A stretch of DNA of 64,000 nucleotides from Arthrinium phaeospermum (lineage: Eukaryota > Ascomycota > Sordariomycetes > Amphisphaeriales > Apiosporaceae). The stretch is taken from the NCBI GenBank assembly GCA_006503535.1, contig QYRS01000001.1:3844001-3908000 (forward strand). Reading direction: 5' to 3'. Every line of letters begins with the position of its first letter. Positions within the stretch are counted from its first letter, which is position 1. This document shows, piece by piece, positions 46,944 to 58,357 of the stretch. Below the pieces are notes generated by a model. The model was given only the letters and a program-made list of their open reading frames with translations. It had not been told where the DNA came from and did not search any database. Both the position numbers and the translations under genes were made by a program.

Positions 46944-49670
46944 TTAGTCCAAGACAGACTCGTTTTCAATCTGCTCTACAAGCAGTTGTAACTTGTCTGT
47001 ATAACCTTCGTGCGCAACACCCTCTACCGCGTCCTTCAGCGCGGCCTCCATCACTTTGTGATGTGCCACAAACTCGCGGATTGAGTCGAGCAGGGGCTTC
47101 ATGCTCTTCTTGGAATGACTAGCCCTAAAGGCAGCTCTGAAAGGCTTGAGGAGGGACAGGTAACCGAGCAACACGGCCAGGTATCCAAATGCCACGTTCA
47201 GTTGCGATTTGGCATCAGAATCCGCCTGCGGAAGGTTAGCTTGACTGTTTTGACTAGGGGGTAGGGGTTAGGCAGGGTGTTGGGCACTTACCTCTGCAGT
47301 GGATGCATGGTTCTCTAGGAATAGCTTGATGAGCTTATTCGTAGGAGAACCGTCGTCACCATAGCACTTCCAGACCGCCTCTCTGACCGCAACGCTCTGC
47401 TCGGCGCAGTTGATCAGAATGCCCAGCCTCAAGACGAGTCCATCGCGAACTTCGTCAGACCATTCATTGGTAGAGACTGTCGCTAGTGCCTTGGCGAAGC
47501 TTGCGCACACAGAAGTCGCAAGAGTGGGGAGTAAGCCTTTGGCAACGAAGACTTCGGGCGCTCCAGGCACCGTCTCTACTAGGTTGACGACAAGTCTCAT
47601 CACAAGACTCTCAAGCTCCGTGTCGAGCGGTACCCGCAGAACAGCCCCAAAAGCATCGGCCACCGAAGGCAGATAATTCGTCAACCACTTGTTACTGTCC
47701 GTTTGGGACTCAAGGGCTTTAACGGTGTGATATTCCAAAACGGACAACGCGTGGAAGACATTGATACGGTCAATCGCGTCGGGTGCTTCCCAGAAATCCG
47801 GGTCTTGCGCCACAGACAGTACCGAGAATAGCTGGTCCGTGACCGCGGCCGGGAACAGGGACAGCTCCCTACCAATGTTCGGATCATGGGCAACAAGAAG
47901 CTGAAGGCACTTCAGGGTTGCGGTCCGAGGTGATATGTAAGTGGGCTTAGTGCGCCAAGTCGACAGCTCTGCGAGGCTATTCTGCAGCCCAGCCAGCAGC
48001 GTCTGATCACGCTTGCTCATGTTGGCTTTGCGATCTCGAGCCAGCTTCACGGTATCGTTGTCCACGGCAAGTAGTCTTGCGAACAAGCCGCCCAGGTTTT
48101 CAGCGCGGACAAGTCGCATAATATGCGGCGAGTCAGTGTGTGCCAAAAGCTGAAGAAGAATGACCACAATAAAATAGCCAGTTATGGTGTCATGCTCTTG
48201 ATCGGCACGCTCAAGAATAGTCGCCTCGACCCCATAGTCACGGAGTGACCTTCGGTATTCTTTCTCTTTTACCTTCTCCGCAATTTGGCGCAGGGTAGTT
48301 CTGCGCGAGGACGATGCCTTCTGGCCTGCACCGTTGGGTGTCCCTATTTGATCTGTTAAGTCTTGCATCTGATCGGCAACAAACGTATTTGCACCGGCCG
48401 CCCGAAGGTCATGAACGCCCTGCATCTTGGCTGTCTTGGACACGGTGCTAGCATCTGCCTCTTCGTCATCAGAGTCGGGTTTGATCAGCTGTTTGTGAAT
48501 ATGATTATCATATTCTAATCGCCGACCCTTAAGCGCTGGTGCCTCCCGTGGGACTTCCAGAGAAGCAAACATATCCGTCTCTTCCAGAAGCGTTCTTGTT
48601 TGGCCATATGTACGCTTGACTTGGCTAGATGTCCGAGAGAATGCTGGGGGTCTGGCGCCTGTGGCTTTGCGGGGGTTCGGGGTTAGAGTCATGGAATCTT
48701 GCGAGTCTTCCTGTGCGAAATCGCCGGTCTGGCCTGACACCAGTGGCTGACTCCAAGTTACCTGCGATTCGCGTTCGTCATCCTCCGACTCTTCTGACGA
48801 CTGAATCTGTGCCTTGAGGCTATCGATCAGCCGTGTTTTCTGCCTTTTCGGCTGCTTGCCTGCTGGAGCGATTTCTTTTGCCGCCGGCTGTGATGAACTT
48901 GCCGAGGCAGAAGAAGTCGAGGATGGTCCAATATCGGACTGCGTAGTCTTCAACGTCGTCTTCCGTTGGGCCAAACGCACGGGGATTTGATGCTGTATCC
49001 GCCCCCTTGTTCTGCCCTTATCCGTGACGGCCAGGTTACCAAAGGCCTTCATGGTCTGCGGAGTAAACGCTTCTTGCGTCTCCTTCTTCTTGGCGGCAGC
49101 TGCCTTTCCATTCTTGATTGCGCTGCTTTTAGATGCAGTGGGCGTTGGAGGAGGGCTAGACAATGCTACGTCTGGGGTATCCACGTCCATGCCTTCTGCT
49201 GAGTTGGACCGCGTCGGGCGCCTTGTCGCCTTTGCTATTTGTCTTGCAGGACGCGACGGCTCTGGAGATGAGATACGGGAGCGTCGGGCGGTCGGTCGAA
49301 CAGGCGAGCTATCGTCTCCTTCTGTCAAAGGGTCCTGGCCGATGGCCTTTGGAGAAGACAGCTCGGCCGCCTTGCGTTTGCGCTCGCTGCTAAGAAGACC
49401 TGTGATGGTGCTTTTCGGCACCGGCGCCGGCTTCTTGCGTGGATCTCCTGACAAAGGCTCCGGGGATGAGTCTATCTCGTAGGGGTCGCGCTCTTCTGTA
49501 CGCGTTGTTTGTCCTGTGGTGCTGGCGCTGGTGATTTGGCGGTCGCTGGGGCGTGTGGTAGCCTTTGTGCCGGTATACAAGGTGCGTGCTGGTTGGCTCT
49601 TCCGTGCACCTCCTTTGCCGTACGTCGCGATCGGCTTTCGCGGCCTGTTGCCGCCGTCGCGCGTCGCCAT
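46944..49670 (-). CDS. WPL1: Cohesin release factor WAPL/Rad61 homologue
   Basis: Nuclear protein that opens the cohesin ring together with Pds5. Start taken at Met 49670 (MATRDGGNRPRKPIATYGK); an in-frame Met at 49694 exists. Exon 47292-49670 joins 46944-47225 by a 66-nt intron, giving 886 residues. The first half is Ser/Pro/Lys-rich and disordered, with several SSPEP-type sites. From about residue 350 comes KRTYGQTRTLLEETDM, a hallmark of fungal WAPL, then LRAAGANTFVADQMQDLTDQ and a helical HEAT-like domain (YFIVVILLQLLAH, LARLLAVDNDTVKLAR-type helices, LRLGILINCAEQS, FGYLAVLLGYLSLL). Ends QIENESVLD. Clean and complete. Confidence 0.88.
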
Positions 49671-51362
49671 CGTGGTTGTGACGTCTCCCCTCAATGAAGG
49701 AAGGCCTGGGGATCGAGAAATAGCCGGTCGCGGATGATCGACAGCACCTGTGCTTCGGCGGCAAAAGCACCTTCTTAAGTAGAGGAAGAGCGACGGAGAT
49801 GTTGAAACAGCAATGGATAATCAATGCTCGCCATGCGACAGGAAAGAGAGCTTGTCCAGCGCAATCGGTGGTTCACGTCGCATGTAAATAATGGGTGTTT
49901 GCCAGGATGCTAGGCCAATCAAGCTAGGGTTCTACAGGACCCTGGTAGCATTGCCCGCTACTGGCTGATGGAGGATGAGACGTAAGTGAGCCGAAGCGCG
50001 GGAAATTTAACCTTTAGGGAGTCCGTGTGCAAATACAGTTGTAGAGCAGGAAGGAACTGCTAGGCTTTTTTCACTTTCGCGACACCAGATGGCGAGGGCA
50101 GAACGTCAGAAAGGAGAAGAAGCACCAAACAGAAAACAAAAGGTGCAGTGGTTGAAGACTGCAGTCGCGTCGGACGTTGTGAGACTCCAAGCCGGCTTTG
50201 TTGAATCATGCTCCGGTTGAAAGCATCCATAGGCTCACACACTCTCGCTCACTAACAGTCTTGCACTGAAAATAGGTTGCTTACTGTTATCGGCCCACCA
50301 TAGCTACGTATTGAACAGTGAATAGTACCTGCTTCCTTTCTTCATCCAACATCATCTACCTGCTTAAATAATGTGCATCGGCGACCGGAGTAGAATTAGG
50401 GGTTCTTTCCAGGAGTCTTCTAGACTAGTCATCAGTATGTATTCGGCAGTGTTTTCAACTTCCACTTTTGGTCTCGCTCTGTCCGGCACATTCAATGTTG
50501 TGAGTGTCGCTAACAGGCGGCTGTACCAGTAATAACTTCTGTCAAACCATCTAGCCTGGGTTTGAAGACGGTATACAAACCACATCGGCAAGTATATTGA
50601 TCTTAGGGTCGGCGACAGCAATGTTACATCTATATGTGTACTAATTATATTTCTCCGGTATGATTATAGTACCCGTCACGGTATTTGGCTTTTCCCACCC
50701 TGTTGATCATACCGATTCTCTACTCCGTATAGCGACACTGAATTAGTGATTGTCACTGATGGAGGCCGAGGGTCGCTTCCCACTTCTCAAATGGCTGCAG
50801 CATGGCAGGTTGGTGTCAAGCCTCAATGGGGTAACCTACCTGCCAGAGGTACTTCGGTTATTGCATATGCATGACATCCCTTGTAACGAAGCGCACCCTT
50901 GTGACTGAGAGGGACTCAATGGTCCCCGACCCCATGCCTCGCCTAGGACTGCATTGTATATATATTAGATACTTGCTTCGAGAGAGGTCATATTAGATCT
51001 CCGTACCCTAGAACATCTACATTTTCCATTCTGTCTTGCTCTGCAGAGGAGTCCGCTTGCAACAACCAGAGCTCCTCAATTTCTGTAAGAGCGTCCATGG
51101 CAAAATCTCCAGTCGCTAAAAATCACCATCCCAACGTTCAATCCTATTCATATTAGCAACTGGAGAGTTTTCAACACCGACTAATTTATCTGATGTCGCT
51201 CAGGTAACCGATAGACTTCTTCTTTATACGGCATACGGACTAGAAGTGGTAAAGGCTTGAAACGGACCGCTTCTTCATACCTTCTCTTTGCGCTGCCACT
51301 TGAAGCTTCTGCATTTTGCACCCTCCCACTTGCTACTGTCCTATATCAGCCACCACCACGCC
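49671..51362. other. Divergent promoter, WAPL / uracil phosphoribosyltransferase
   Basis: 1.69 kb between two start codons. No gene supported. An AGATAA site (minus strand, 51186-51191) lies 170 bp before the phosphoribosyltransferase start. Confidence 0.5.
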
Positions 51363-52461
51363 ATGTCTGATCAACCCGAGAAGCGCCCTGAGGTCGGTCC
51401 TACCCAATGCGTAGGGCCTGACTACCGCACCGAGAGCCAGAAACCGGTTGCCACCGTCTCGACCGAGATCGAATATGACAATGTCATCACCTTGCCCCAG
51501 ACGCCTCAGCTGATAGCGTTGCTCACGTGAGTACTTCCCCAAACCGGACCTCAAGCCATAGAAACGCCCACCCTCCATGAAATGCCATCTCGGCGAGGGA
51601 GAGACATGTCTTTCGTAGCCGCCGCTCCCTGGGCACCTCAAGACAGCATGACAAACCCCGCAAGATGCAAGCTCGTATCGACTCACCAAACCATGTCGTT
51701 GCAGGATGATCCGCGATAGGAACACGGATCGCGCCGACTTTATCTTCTACTCGAACCGCATCATCCGGCTGCTGGTCGAGGAGGGTCTGAACCACCTGCC
51801 CATAGTCGAGCAGACGGTGACGACGCCCGTGGGGCGCACCTACGCCGGCCTTCAGTTCCAGGGCAAGATCTGCGGCGTGTCCATCATGCGGGCCGGCGAG
51901 TCAATGGAGCAGGGCCTGCGCGACTGCTGCCGCTCCGTCCGCATCGGCAAGATCCTCATCCAGCGCGACGAGGAGACGTCCAAGCCCAAGCTCTTCTACG
52001 ACAAGCTGCCCGAGGACATCGCGGACCGATGGGTCCTGCTGCTTGACCCCATGTTTGCTACGGGTAAGTTGCCATGCACGTCGTTGGAGTTATGGGCAAG
52101 AAACTGACATGGCCGACTACCTCTAGGAGGATCTGCCATCATGGCCGTCGACGTGCTCAAGTCGCGAGGCGTTCCGGAGGAGCGTATTCTCTTCCTGAAC
52201 CTGATCGCCAGCCCCCAGGGTATCAAGAACTTTGCTACCCAATTCCCCAAGCTCAGGGTCGTAACGGCTTTTGTCGACCAGGTAAGTCGAGCATGCCATC
52301 CACCCTAATATCAGTTCTATGCTAACCCACATGACACAGGGCTTGGATGAGAAGAAGTACGTGGTATCCCGTTCGCTGTTTTTGCATTCGCTTACTGACC
52401 GTTCTGCAGCTACATCATCCCGGGACTCGGAGACTTCGGTGACAGATACTACACCATGTAA
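51363..52461 (+). CDS. FUR1: Uracil phosphoribosyltransferase
   Basis: Converts uracil and PRPP to UMP, in pyrimidine salvage or, in URC-pathway fungi, as an entry to uracil catabolism. Five exons: 51363-51526, 51705-52063, 52127-52281, 52340-52356 (17 nt) and 52410-52461; 248 residues. Marks are the N-terminal NVITLPQTPQL, MIRDRNTDRADFIFYSNRI, the substrate loop SIMRAGESMEQGLR, the PRPP loop LLDPMFATGGSA split by an intron, and the C-terminal uracil-binding PGLGDFGDRYYTM. Length and all motifs fit Fur1. Whether this copy is the salvage enzyme or the URC6/urg2-type paralogue cannot be settled here; its position near URC1 makes the second worth testing. Convergent with Elf1, 206 bp apart. Confidence 0.93.
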
Positions 52462-52667
52462 GCAAAGACCATGCTGCAGTAGCTTGGAGCCTGTACTGTG
52501 TGCACCGATGTCATATCACAGAAACACCCTATATAAACTCGTAACGCCTGTCAGATCGGCGAGAAAATGCATCATTCATTCATACAGAAGCTCGGTCCTT
52601 CTCTATACTGTTGGGCGGACTCTAGCTTAAACCAGATGGCACGGAGGGAACTACGAAGCGCAAGTGA

Positions 52668-53419
52668 CTAGTAGTCATCCTCATCGTCAACAATGCCCTC
52701 TCCATCGTACCGGCGCTCGTCGTCGTCATCCTCATATCGGCCACCACTCGTACTCTGTCGGGCGCCCGGTCGTTGTGACGATGTCGACTTTGAATTGCCC
52801 TCCTCTTGGGCCACGGCATCTGTAGACTTGTCAATATTCGGCCTTTCTTTGCAGGCGCTCCAAGCATATACTTACCAGCCGCATCTACCCACTCGCTGTA
52901 TACATCGATCGGCGCGGACAGGTCTGATACCTCCTTGTTAGCCAAAACCCCAAGCTGCTTCGTAACCACTGTGCCCTTCGTCCACCTGTGCAGGAGCGCT
53001 GCTTACAGTTGATGCCGCATTGGAAGCGCTGTCCGCAGACCTTGCAGTCGAGGTCGCCGACTCCAAGCTTCTTGTTTAGAACGACCGAGACCGACTTCTC
53101 GTGGTTGCAAAACAGGCATGTGAACGTTGTCGCTAGGGGCTCATTCTGTGTATCGAAAAGCGGGAAACGTTAGCCCATTTCTCTTTAAATCTCTATCGCT
53201 TCCTATCTTCCCCCGAATCTGCGTTTGTTCTCCTATGCCGATCGATGTTGCGATTGTGTATAGCAGGGGTGTAGTTTTCTGGTCGCGTACCTTCTTGCTC
53301 TTCTGCGGCTTGGCGGCCTTCTTGCGTTTACCCTGCGCAAATGATTCGGATTAGTCTTTGTTGCCCCAGTCGCATGTCGCAAGTCGCAAAGGACTTCGTG
53401 ATGTAATTGCTCGTACCAT
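52668..53419 (-). CDS. ELF1: Transcription elongation factor Elf1
   Basis: Small zinc-binding factor that travels with RNA polymerase II and helps it pass nucleosomes. Five coding exons: the start codon alone (53417-53419), 53291-53332, 53007-53145, 52876-52923 and 52668-52819; 127 residues. The basic N-terminus is [15 protein letters not shown]. The four zinc cysteines are in CLFCNHE and CKVCGQ. Then comes [20 protein letters not shown], the conserved core end. The C-terminal tail of about 45 residues is acidic ([18 protein letters not shown]), a common fungal extension. Every intron has GT-AG ends (56-145 nt) and phases agree. Confidence 0.92.
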
Positions 53420-55178
53420 TTTGGTTTCACCGACGTTTGGAAAACTCGGCGGATTGTGTGTACGAAAGGTCGCCGAACTATTCGCGACTTTGGTTTGTGG
53501 TTGTCAAAGGTTGCAAGGCTGCGCTGCACAAAAACGCGACGGGGCCGCTTAATTGCGTGTGGCAGACGGGATGAAGTCAGCGGTCCACTGTTGTTATACG
53601 TGCACAAAATCTTTGCTGCAACGTCGATTATGCACCCAGGCGAAATAAGTACTGCATTCACAATCCTTATTTGCTCTTCACGTATGTGTACCTTCTAGAC
53701 TAAAGTATTTGCCATTGTCTTTATTGTGTTATGTTTGTCCTCCTCCTTTCTCCGAAGAGCATGTCAGGTATACTACTAGACCAATGCTTCAGGACCTCTT
53801 GTTCGGTGAACAAAGACCCTACACCGTATCGGCGATAGAAACAGTACGCATGCAGCTTCAAGGCTTAGGCGCTGTTAGCTGAGGCCCCACTACCTTCAAT
53901 GAAGCCGACCCTGGTTTCTTTACGTACTGCCACTACTGAACCTTAGCCACAGCCTAGTATCTATCTGCTCACCCTTATCGAGTTCCAGGTGATGGCGGGG
54001 TAATTGATATGAACTTAGGCCATATTCAATTACACAGCATGGCTTTTTCTCGTCCTGCATGCTCCTGTTTACAGCTCGTATTAGAGAAATATTGTAGGTA
54101 ATAACATTGAGATAAGAAGATTAGCAACCCCCGATTTTCCTCTTCGCCATTCCATCATGAGGACTCTCCCCGTCTATCAAGCCGCTAAGAGGGCATCATC
54201 ACCCCTCATCGGTAGCTATCCGATGCCAGTGGGTATATATATAGTCCATAGTAGTCCAGGCGCGGAGTTCCCCGCCGGGGCCGGCCCAAGGCGTCGATAG
54301 GAGGAGCTGCAAGGTACCTACCTTGCTATCCATCCATGGCCCTTCTTTGTATTCGACTTGGGTGTTGTCACATCAACGCCTCTCTCTGCCCGGTTTTATA
54401 GGCCAGCACTACATCCGAACAGACATCTACGACAATCTGCCAGTCCCAGCTAGACCCCAGATTTCCCTCCCACTGGCCGCCTGGCCGACGGATACAGGCG
54501 GCGTCTCCACCCCTCCGTTGATCCAAGCCGTTCCTGAACATATGTGTCAGTATCACCTCGGTAGAAGCATAGGTACTGTACTGGAAGCCGTGCCCGTCGA
54601 GAAACGCCTCAAACTATCTGCCTCCTACATAGGAGGCGGCCCAAACTGAATCCATGCATCCCAAATAACATTAATGTATCCAATGCATCAGGAGGTCAAT
54701 ACTCTGGCCAACTAGCTACCTTAGTGTGGGCCCAAGCACATATGTAGTCTCAAGCCATCAGGTAACAAGAAGCAGGACGCTCCCTCCCTGTGCCTATCAG
54801 CACTTAGGAGCCAAGTCGGGTATCTACTGCTAAGCTCCGGCATTCGCTGGCAAATGCGCGAGAACACTCCCTCAATCTACACCTGCGCACTTCCCTGCTC
54901 ACCTATCTCGCATATTCTCGTTGGCAGAATAACTTAAGGTCGGAGAAGATCTGGCTACCACTGCTTGCTGCTATCCTATAAAATTATTGTGCATCCTCGT
55001 CTTCCCATTGCTTGACTTGCAGTCCATTCTACTACGACGACTTGATATCACATAATCCGCTCACCCGTTCCTTGGTTTCCCCCAACTTGCTGAATATCTG
55101 ACACAGAACTCGTCCCTTTCTTTCCTGCTTGCTACAACACCAAATTCACACCGACTTTTTGCTTGTAATCTCGCAAAG
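53420..55178. other. Divergent promoter, ELF1 / URC1
   Basis: 1.76 kb without a gene. The URC1-proximal 1.2 kb holds five WGATAR sites (both strands): 53961, 54110, 54174, 54794 and 54903. About 60 bp before 55179 is a CT/CA-rich leader. The five sites are the only regulatory signal I can point to. Confidence 0.5.
54110..54908. promoter_or_regulatory. Candidate GATA-factor sites upstream of URC1
   Basis: AGATAA at 54110-54115 (plus) and, on the minus strand, TGATAG at 54174-54179 and 54794-54799 and AGATAG at 54903-54908; a further AGATAG lies at 53961-53966. In fungi such sites bind AreA/Nit2-type activators of nitrogen-source catabolism. Chance gives roughly two per kilobase on both strands, so the excess is modest. 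Confidence 0.35.
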
Positions 55179-58100
55179 ATGGCATCGGACTCAGCGAGCG
55201 GTGCCAGCATGAGTGATGTGCTGGAGGCACTCAAGTCGATCCAGCAGGTGCAGGGCCAGATGCAGAAGGGCGTCGAGTCCCTCACCCAGCGCGTGAACCA
55301 GATCTCGCCGCCCAGCCCGGATCTCGCGGACAGCAAGACTTCACCAGCTCCGGCCGCCGCAAGAGGCCTCACCTCGAGCCCGTTGCCTCCGCCCGCCACG
55401 GAGTCTGCCGAAGGCGCCGAGACCCCCATGTCTGCCGCCGCCAGAGCTGCGCTGGAGGCGCAGAAGTCTGGCTTCACCTCCAGGATCATCCTCACGTAGG
55501 TTTCTTCTTATTTTCCGCATACAATACAGAAATGTATTGGTGCGTAAGGCCGGAAGGGAAATGCTGATGTCGTCGCCTTTCATCACAGAACATACCCCAA
55601 GCAGATCGGTATTAACCCAATCCCGCTTAACTGGGGAGCTGCGGATCCCAAGGAGCGAGGCCCGGTGGTGGTATCCCGAGCTTCGTCCACAATCGGAAAG
55701 CGCAACGGTGAGTAACCTCTGATCCTTAAGACGGACACATTTAAACTGACGAATTACCATGCAGCCGTTGGAGGTAAGAGTCAATAGCTTACAGATATGA
55801 TTGTCGCCAATACTCATCTTTTCCTGCAGCACATGGAGGCTCCTATTCGATATACTTCGCCCTTGCATTGGCGAGCAAGCAGCTTGACATTAACCACATG
55901 TAAGGCCCCGTTCACAACCCAAGGCGCAGTCAGCTTCGGGTCGGGAGCTGATCGTATCATTTAGGCCGGATTTCACCAACACTGAGCCAGCCGCGAACAT
56001 TGGCCCCTTCCCGCAATGGGGCGACAAGAAGAAGATCGTGGCCATGGATCCTTGGGGCCACCTTGCACCATGGCTGTTCGCAGATACGATCAAGAACGAG
56101 AATGGTGAGATGATCCGGAACCCAAGGTAGATGGATTATCGAAGAAAGACTTACACAGGCCTCAGTCGACATCAGACCGACGATCGCAATCACCAAGGCG
56201 CATATGAAGGTAAGTTGACATATCCCCTGTGTGCTGGAAGACACTCGAGAACTAAAGAAAACCAGCTCCCAGAGTTAGAAGAGAGCGTCCGCGCAGGCAG
56301 ACTGTAAGTGTTCCAATTTGCGCCCGTTTCAGACTTCTCACACACATGGACAGGGTACCCGATGGTAAAGTCTGCTTAAACGCATCTGGTGAACTTGCCG
56401 TGACAAAATTCGCCGTGGAACCGGTAAGTATCGTTGCTGGAAGTGACAATGCGAAAACAGTGCTGACCTAGCAAAGGTGTGGTATCTTCCGGGTGTCGCC
56501 GAGCGTTTCGGCATCGGTATGTGGCACCGAGATCCATATCTGACTGGGCATGATACTAACTGACCGTGTAAGACGAGGGTGTTCTTCGACGGTCCCTTTT
56601 CGAGCACACCGGTGGCAGCTACCCAGAGGTAAGTATTGGGAGCACTCAATAAATCCAAGGTGGATATTGGAGGGCTAACCAAGAAAACCAAATATCAGTT
56701 GATCACACGCAATGATATCAAGACATTCTTGCCACCAATCGGTGAGTAACACCTGTTGTCGTTCTAATGCTCCGAGAATCAGGTACACTAACACCAGGTA
56801 TCAGGTGGTCTGACCGTATACTGCTTCGGCGACCCCGCTAAAATGTCGGACGAGAAGAGTCGACTGGCCCTGCGTGTCCACGACGAAGTAAGTTGATTCC
56901 CATCCGTTGGGAATGCCCCTTTTGCGATTCCCGATGGAAGCTTTCAGCCGGTACTACGTGAGGGAAGATCGATACCAGGATCTTGGTGTTATGGGCGTGC
57001 GCGCGTGTGCTAAGACCAGTTTCACCCGCTCTAGTGTAACGGTAGCGATGTCTTCGGCTCCGACATCTGTACCTGTCGGCCGTATCTAATCTTCGGCATC
57101 GAGGAGGCCGTCAAGGAGGCCCAGAACGGCGGCAGCGGAGTAGTCATCTACTTCAGGAAAGAGGGTCGGGCTCTAGGCGAAGTGACCAAGGTGAGTTTGC
57201 TATCTTCCAAGCCGTCCTTGGCCGCTCTTGGCTCCGTATAACCGGCCAGGCGGCATACCCAAGAAGGAAGGCAACAACCATACTAACACACACGATACAG
57301 TATCGTATGTTCCCCCGGATTGATTGTTCCGTCTTAATCCAATGCCGTTCAACTGTGGCTTTCGAGCTGCATCAAGCATGCATAATTTGGGGGTTTTGCA
57401 GTAAGGGCTAATCACACAGCATGTCATCAGTGGTCTACAATGCCCGAAAGCGCGGAGAAGACCGAGCCTCCGACTACTTCAAACGCACCGAGAACATTGC
57501 CGGCGTCAAGGACATGCGGTTTCAAGCTCTGATGCCTGATATCCTCCACTGGTTGGGTATCCAGAAGATTGACCGCATGCTCAGCATGAGCAAGTGAGTC
57601 TTCGTCCTCCCGTCAACGTCTCAGCTGATGCACTCTTCCTGGGTTGCCCGGACCGAACTGACCACGCTCTTTAGCATGAAACACGACGCGATCGTAGGCC
57701 AAGGGTAAGCAAAGAAACGCCGTAACAACAGCAAGCTGCAGCAGCTGCTGCATCCCCTTCAGCTGATCAACAGATCAACCGTCCCCTCCCCCAGCCTGCT
57801 TGCAGCTCCCGGAGCTTAGCTGGGAACACAAACACCAAGACCAACGCCATCTAATGCATGTCTGATGTAGAATTCCCATCCACGAGCGCGTAGAATTGCC
57901 TAATGAGCTGATCCCCGATGATTCGCGCGTCGAGATCGACGCTAAGATTACTGCCGGTAAGTGTCCCTCACTTTGTGCACTTCTCCCTGCGTCAATTCCG
58001 ATATCCGCGAGCATACGCCCACGCGACAGCTCTTTGCTCGTTTTGGGGGGCGGAGACGGAGGGAGAGACTGTCGATCACTCTTGTTTTCGCCTGCCAGAC

Positions 58101-58357
58101 ATCGGGAAGCATGGAGAGAAGAGAAAGAACGCTAACGAGGATGAATCAATTTCTCACTCAATAGGGTATTTCACCAGTGGCCACCGCATGACAGAAGACG
58201 AGTTGAAAGCTGTGCAGGGTCGCATGTGGGAAGAGTAAGTTCGCCTCAACACCACCCGATTCCTCAAACATGGGCATTTCCCGCCCAGCTTTTGCTACGC
58301 TTACTCTCCGGTGTGGAGCAACGGTCTGACTAACGCCAACGCAGTCTCGACCACTAG
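55179..58357 (+). CDS. URC1: URC1/urg1-type GTP cyclohydrolase II homologue (uracil catabolism)
   Basis: Homologue of L. kluyveri Urc1 and S. pombe urg1, a RibA-like protein required to use uracil as nitrogen source. I place 19 exons: 55179-55495, 55589-55707, 55765-55773, 55830-55899, 55965-56104, 56166-56209, 56266-56303, 56354-56423, 56477-56516, 56573-56628, 56699-56741, 56805-56887, 57035-57190, 57301-57304, 57431-57593, 57675-57704, 57871-57956, 58165-58234, 58345-58357. They sum to 516 codons plus stop and every junction keeps frame. Marks: NWGAADPKERGPVVVSR, AHGGSYSIYFALALASKQ, GPFPQWGDKKKIVAMDPWGH, GGLTVYCFGDPAKM, and the RibA zinc cysteines in CNGSDVFGSDICTC, then FRKEGRALGEVTK. The N-terminal 105 residues are a Ser/Pro/Ala-rich extension. 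Two exons are only 9 and 4 nt. Confidence 0.92.
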
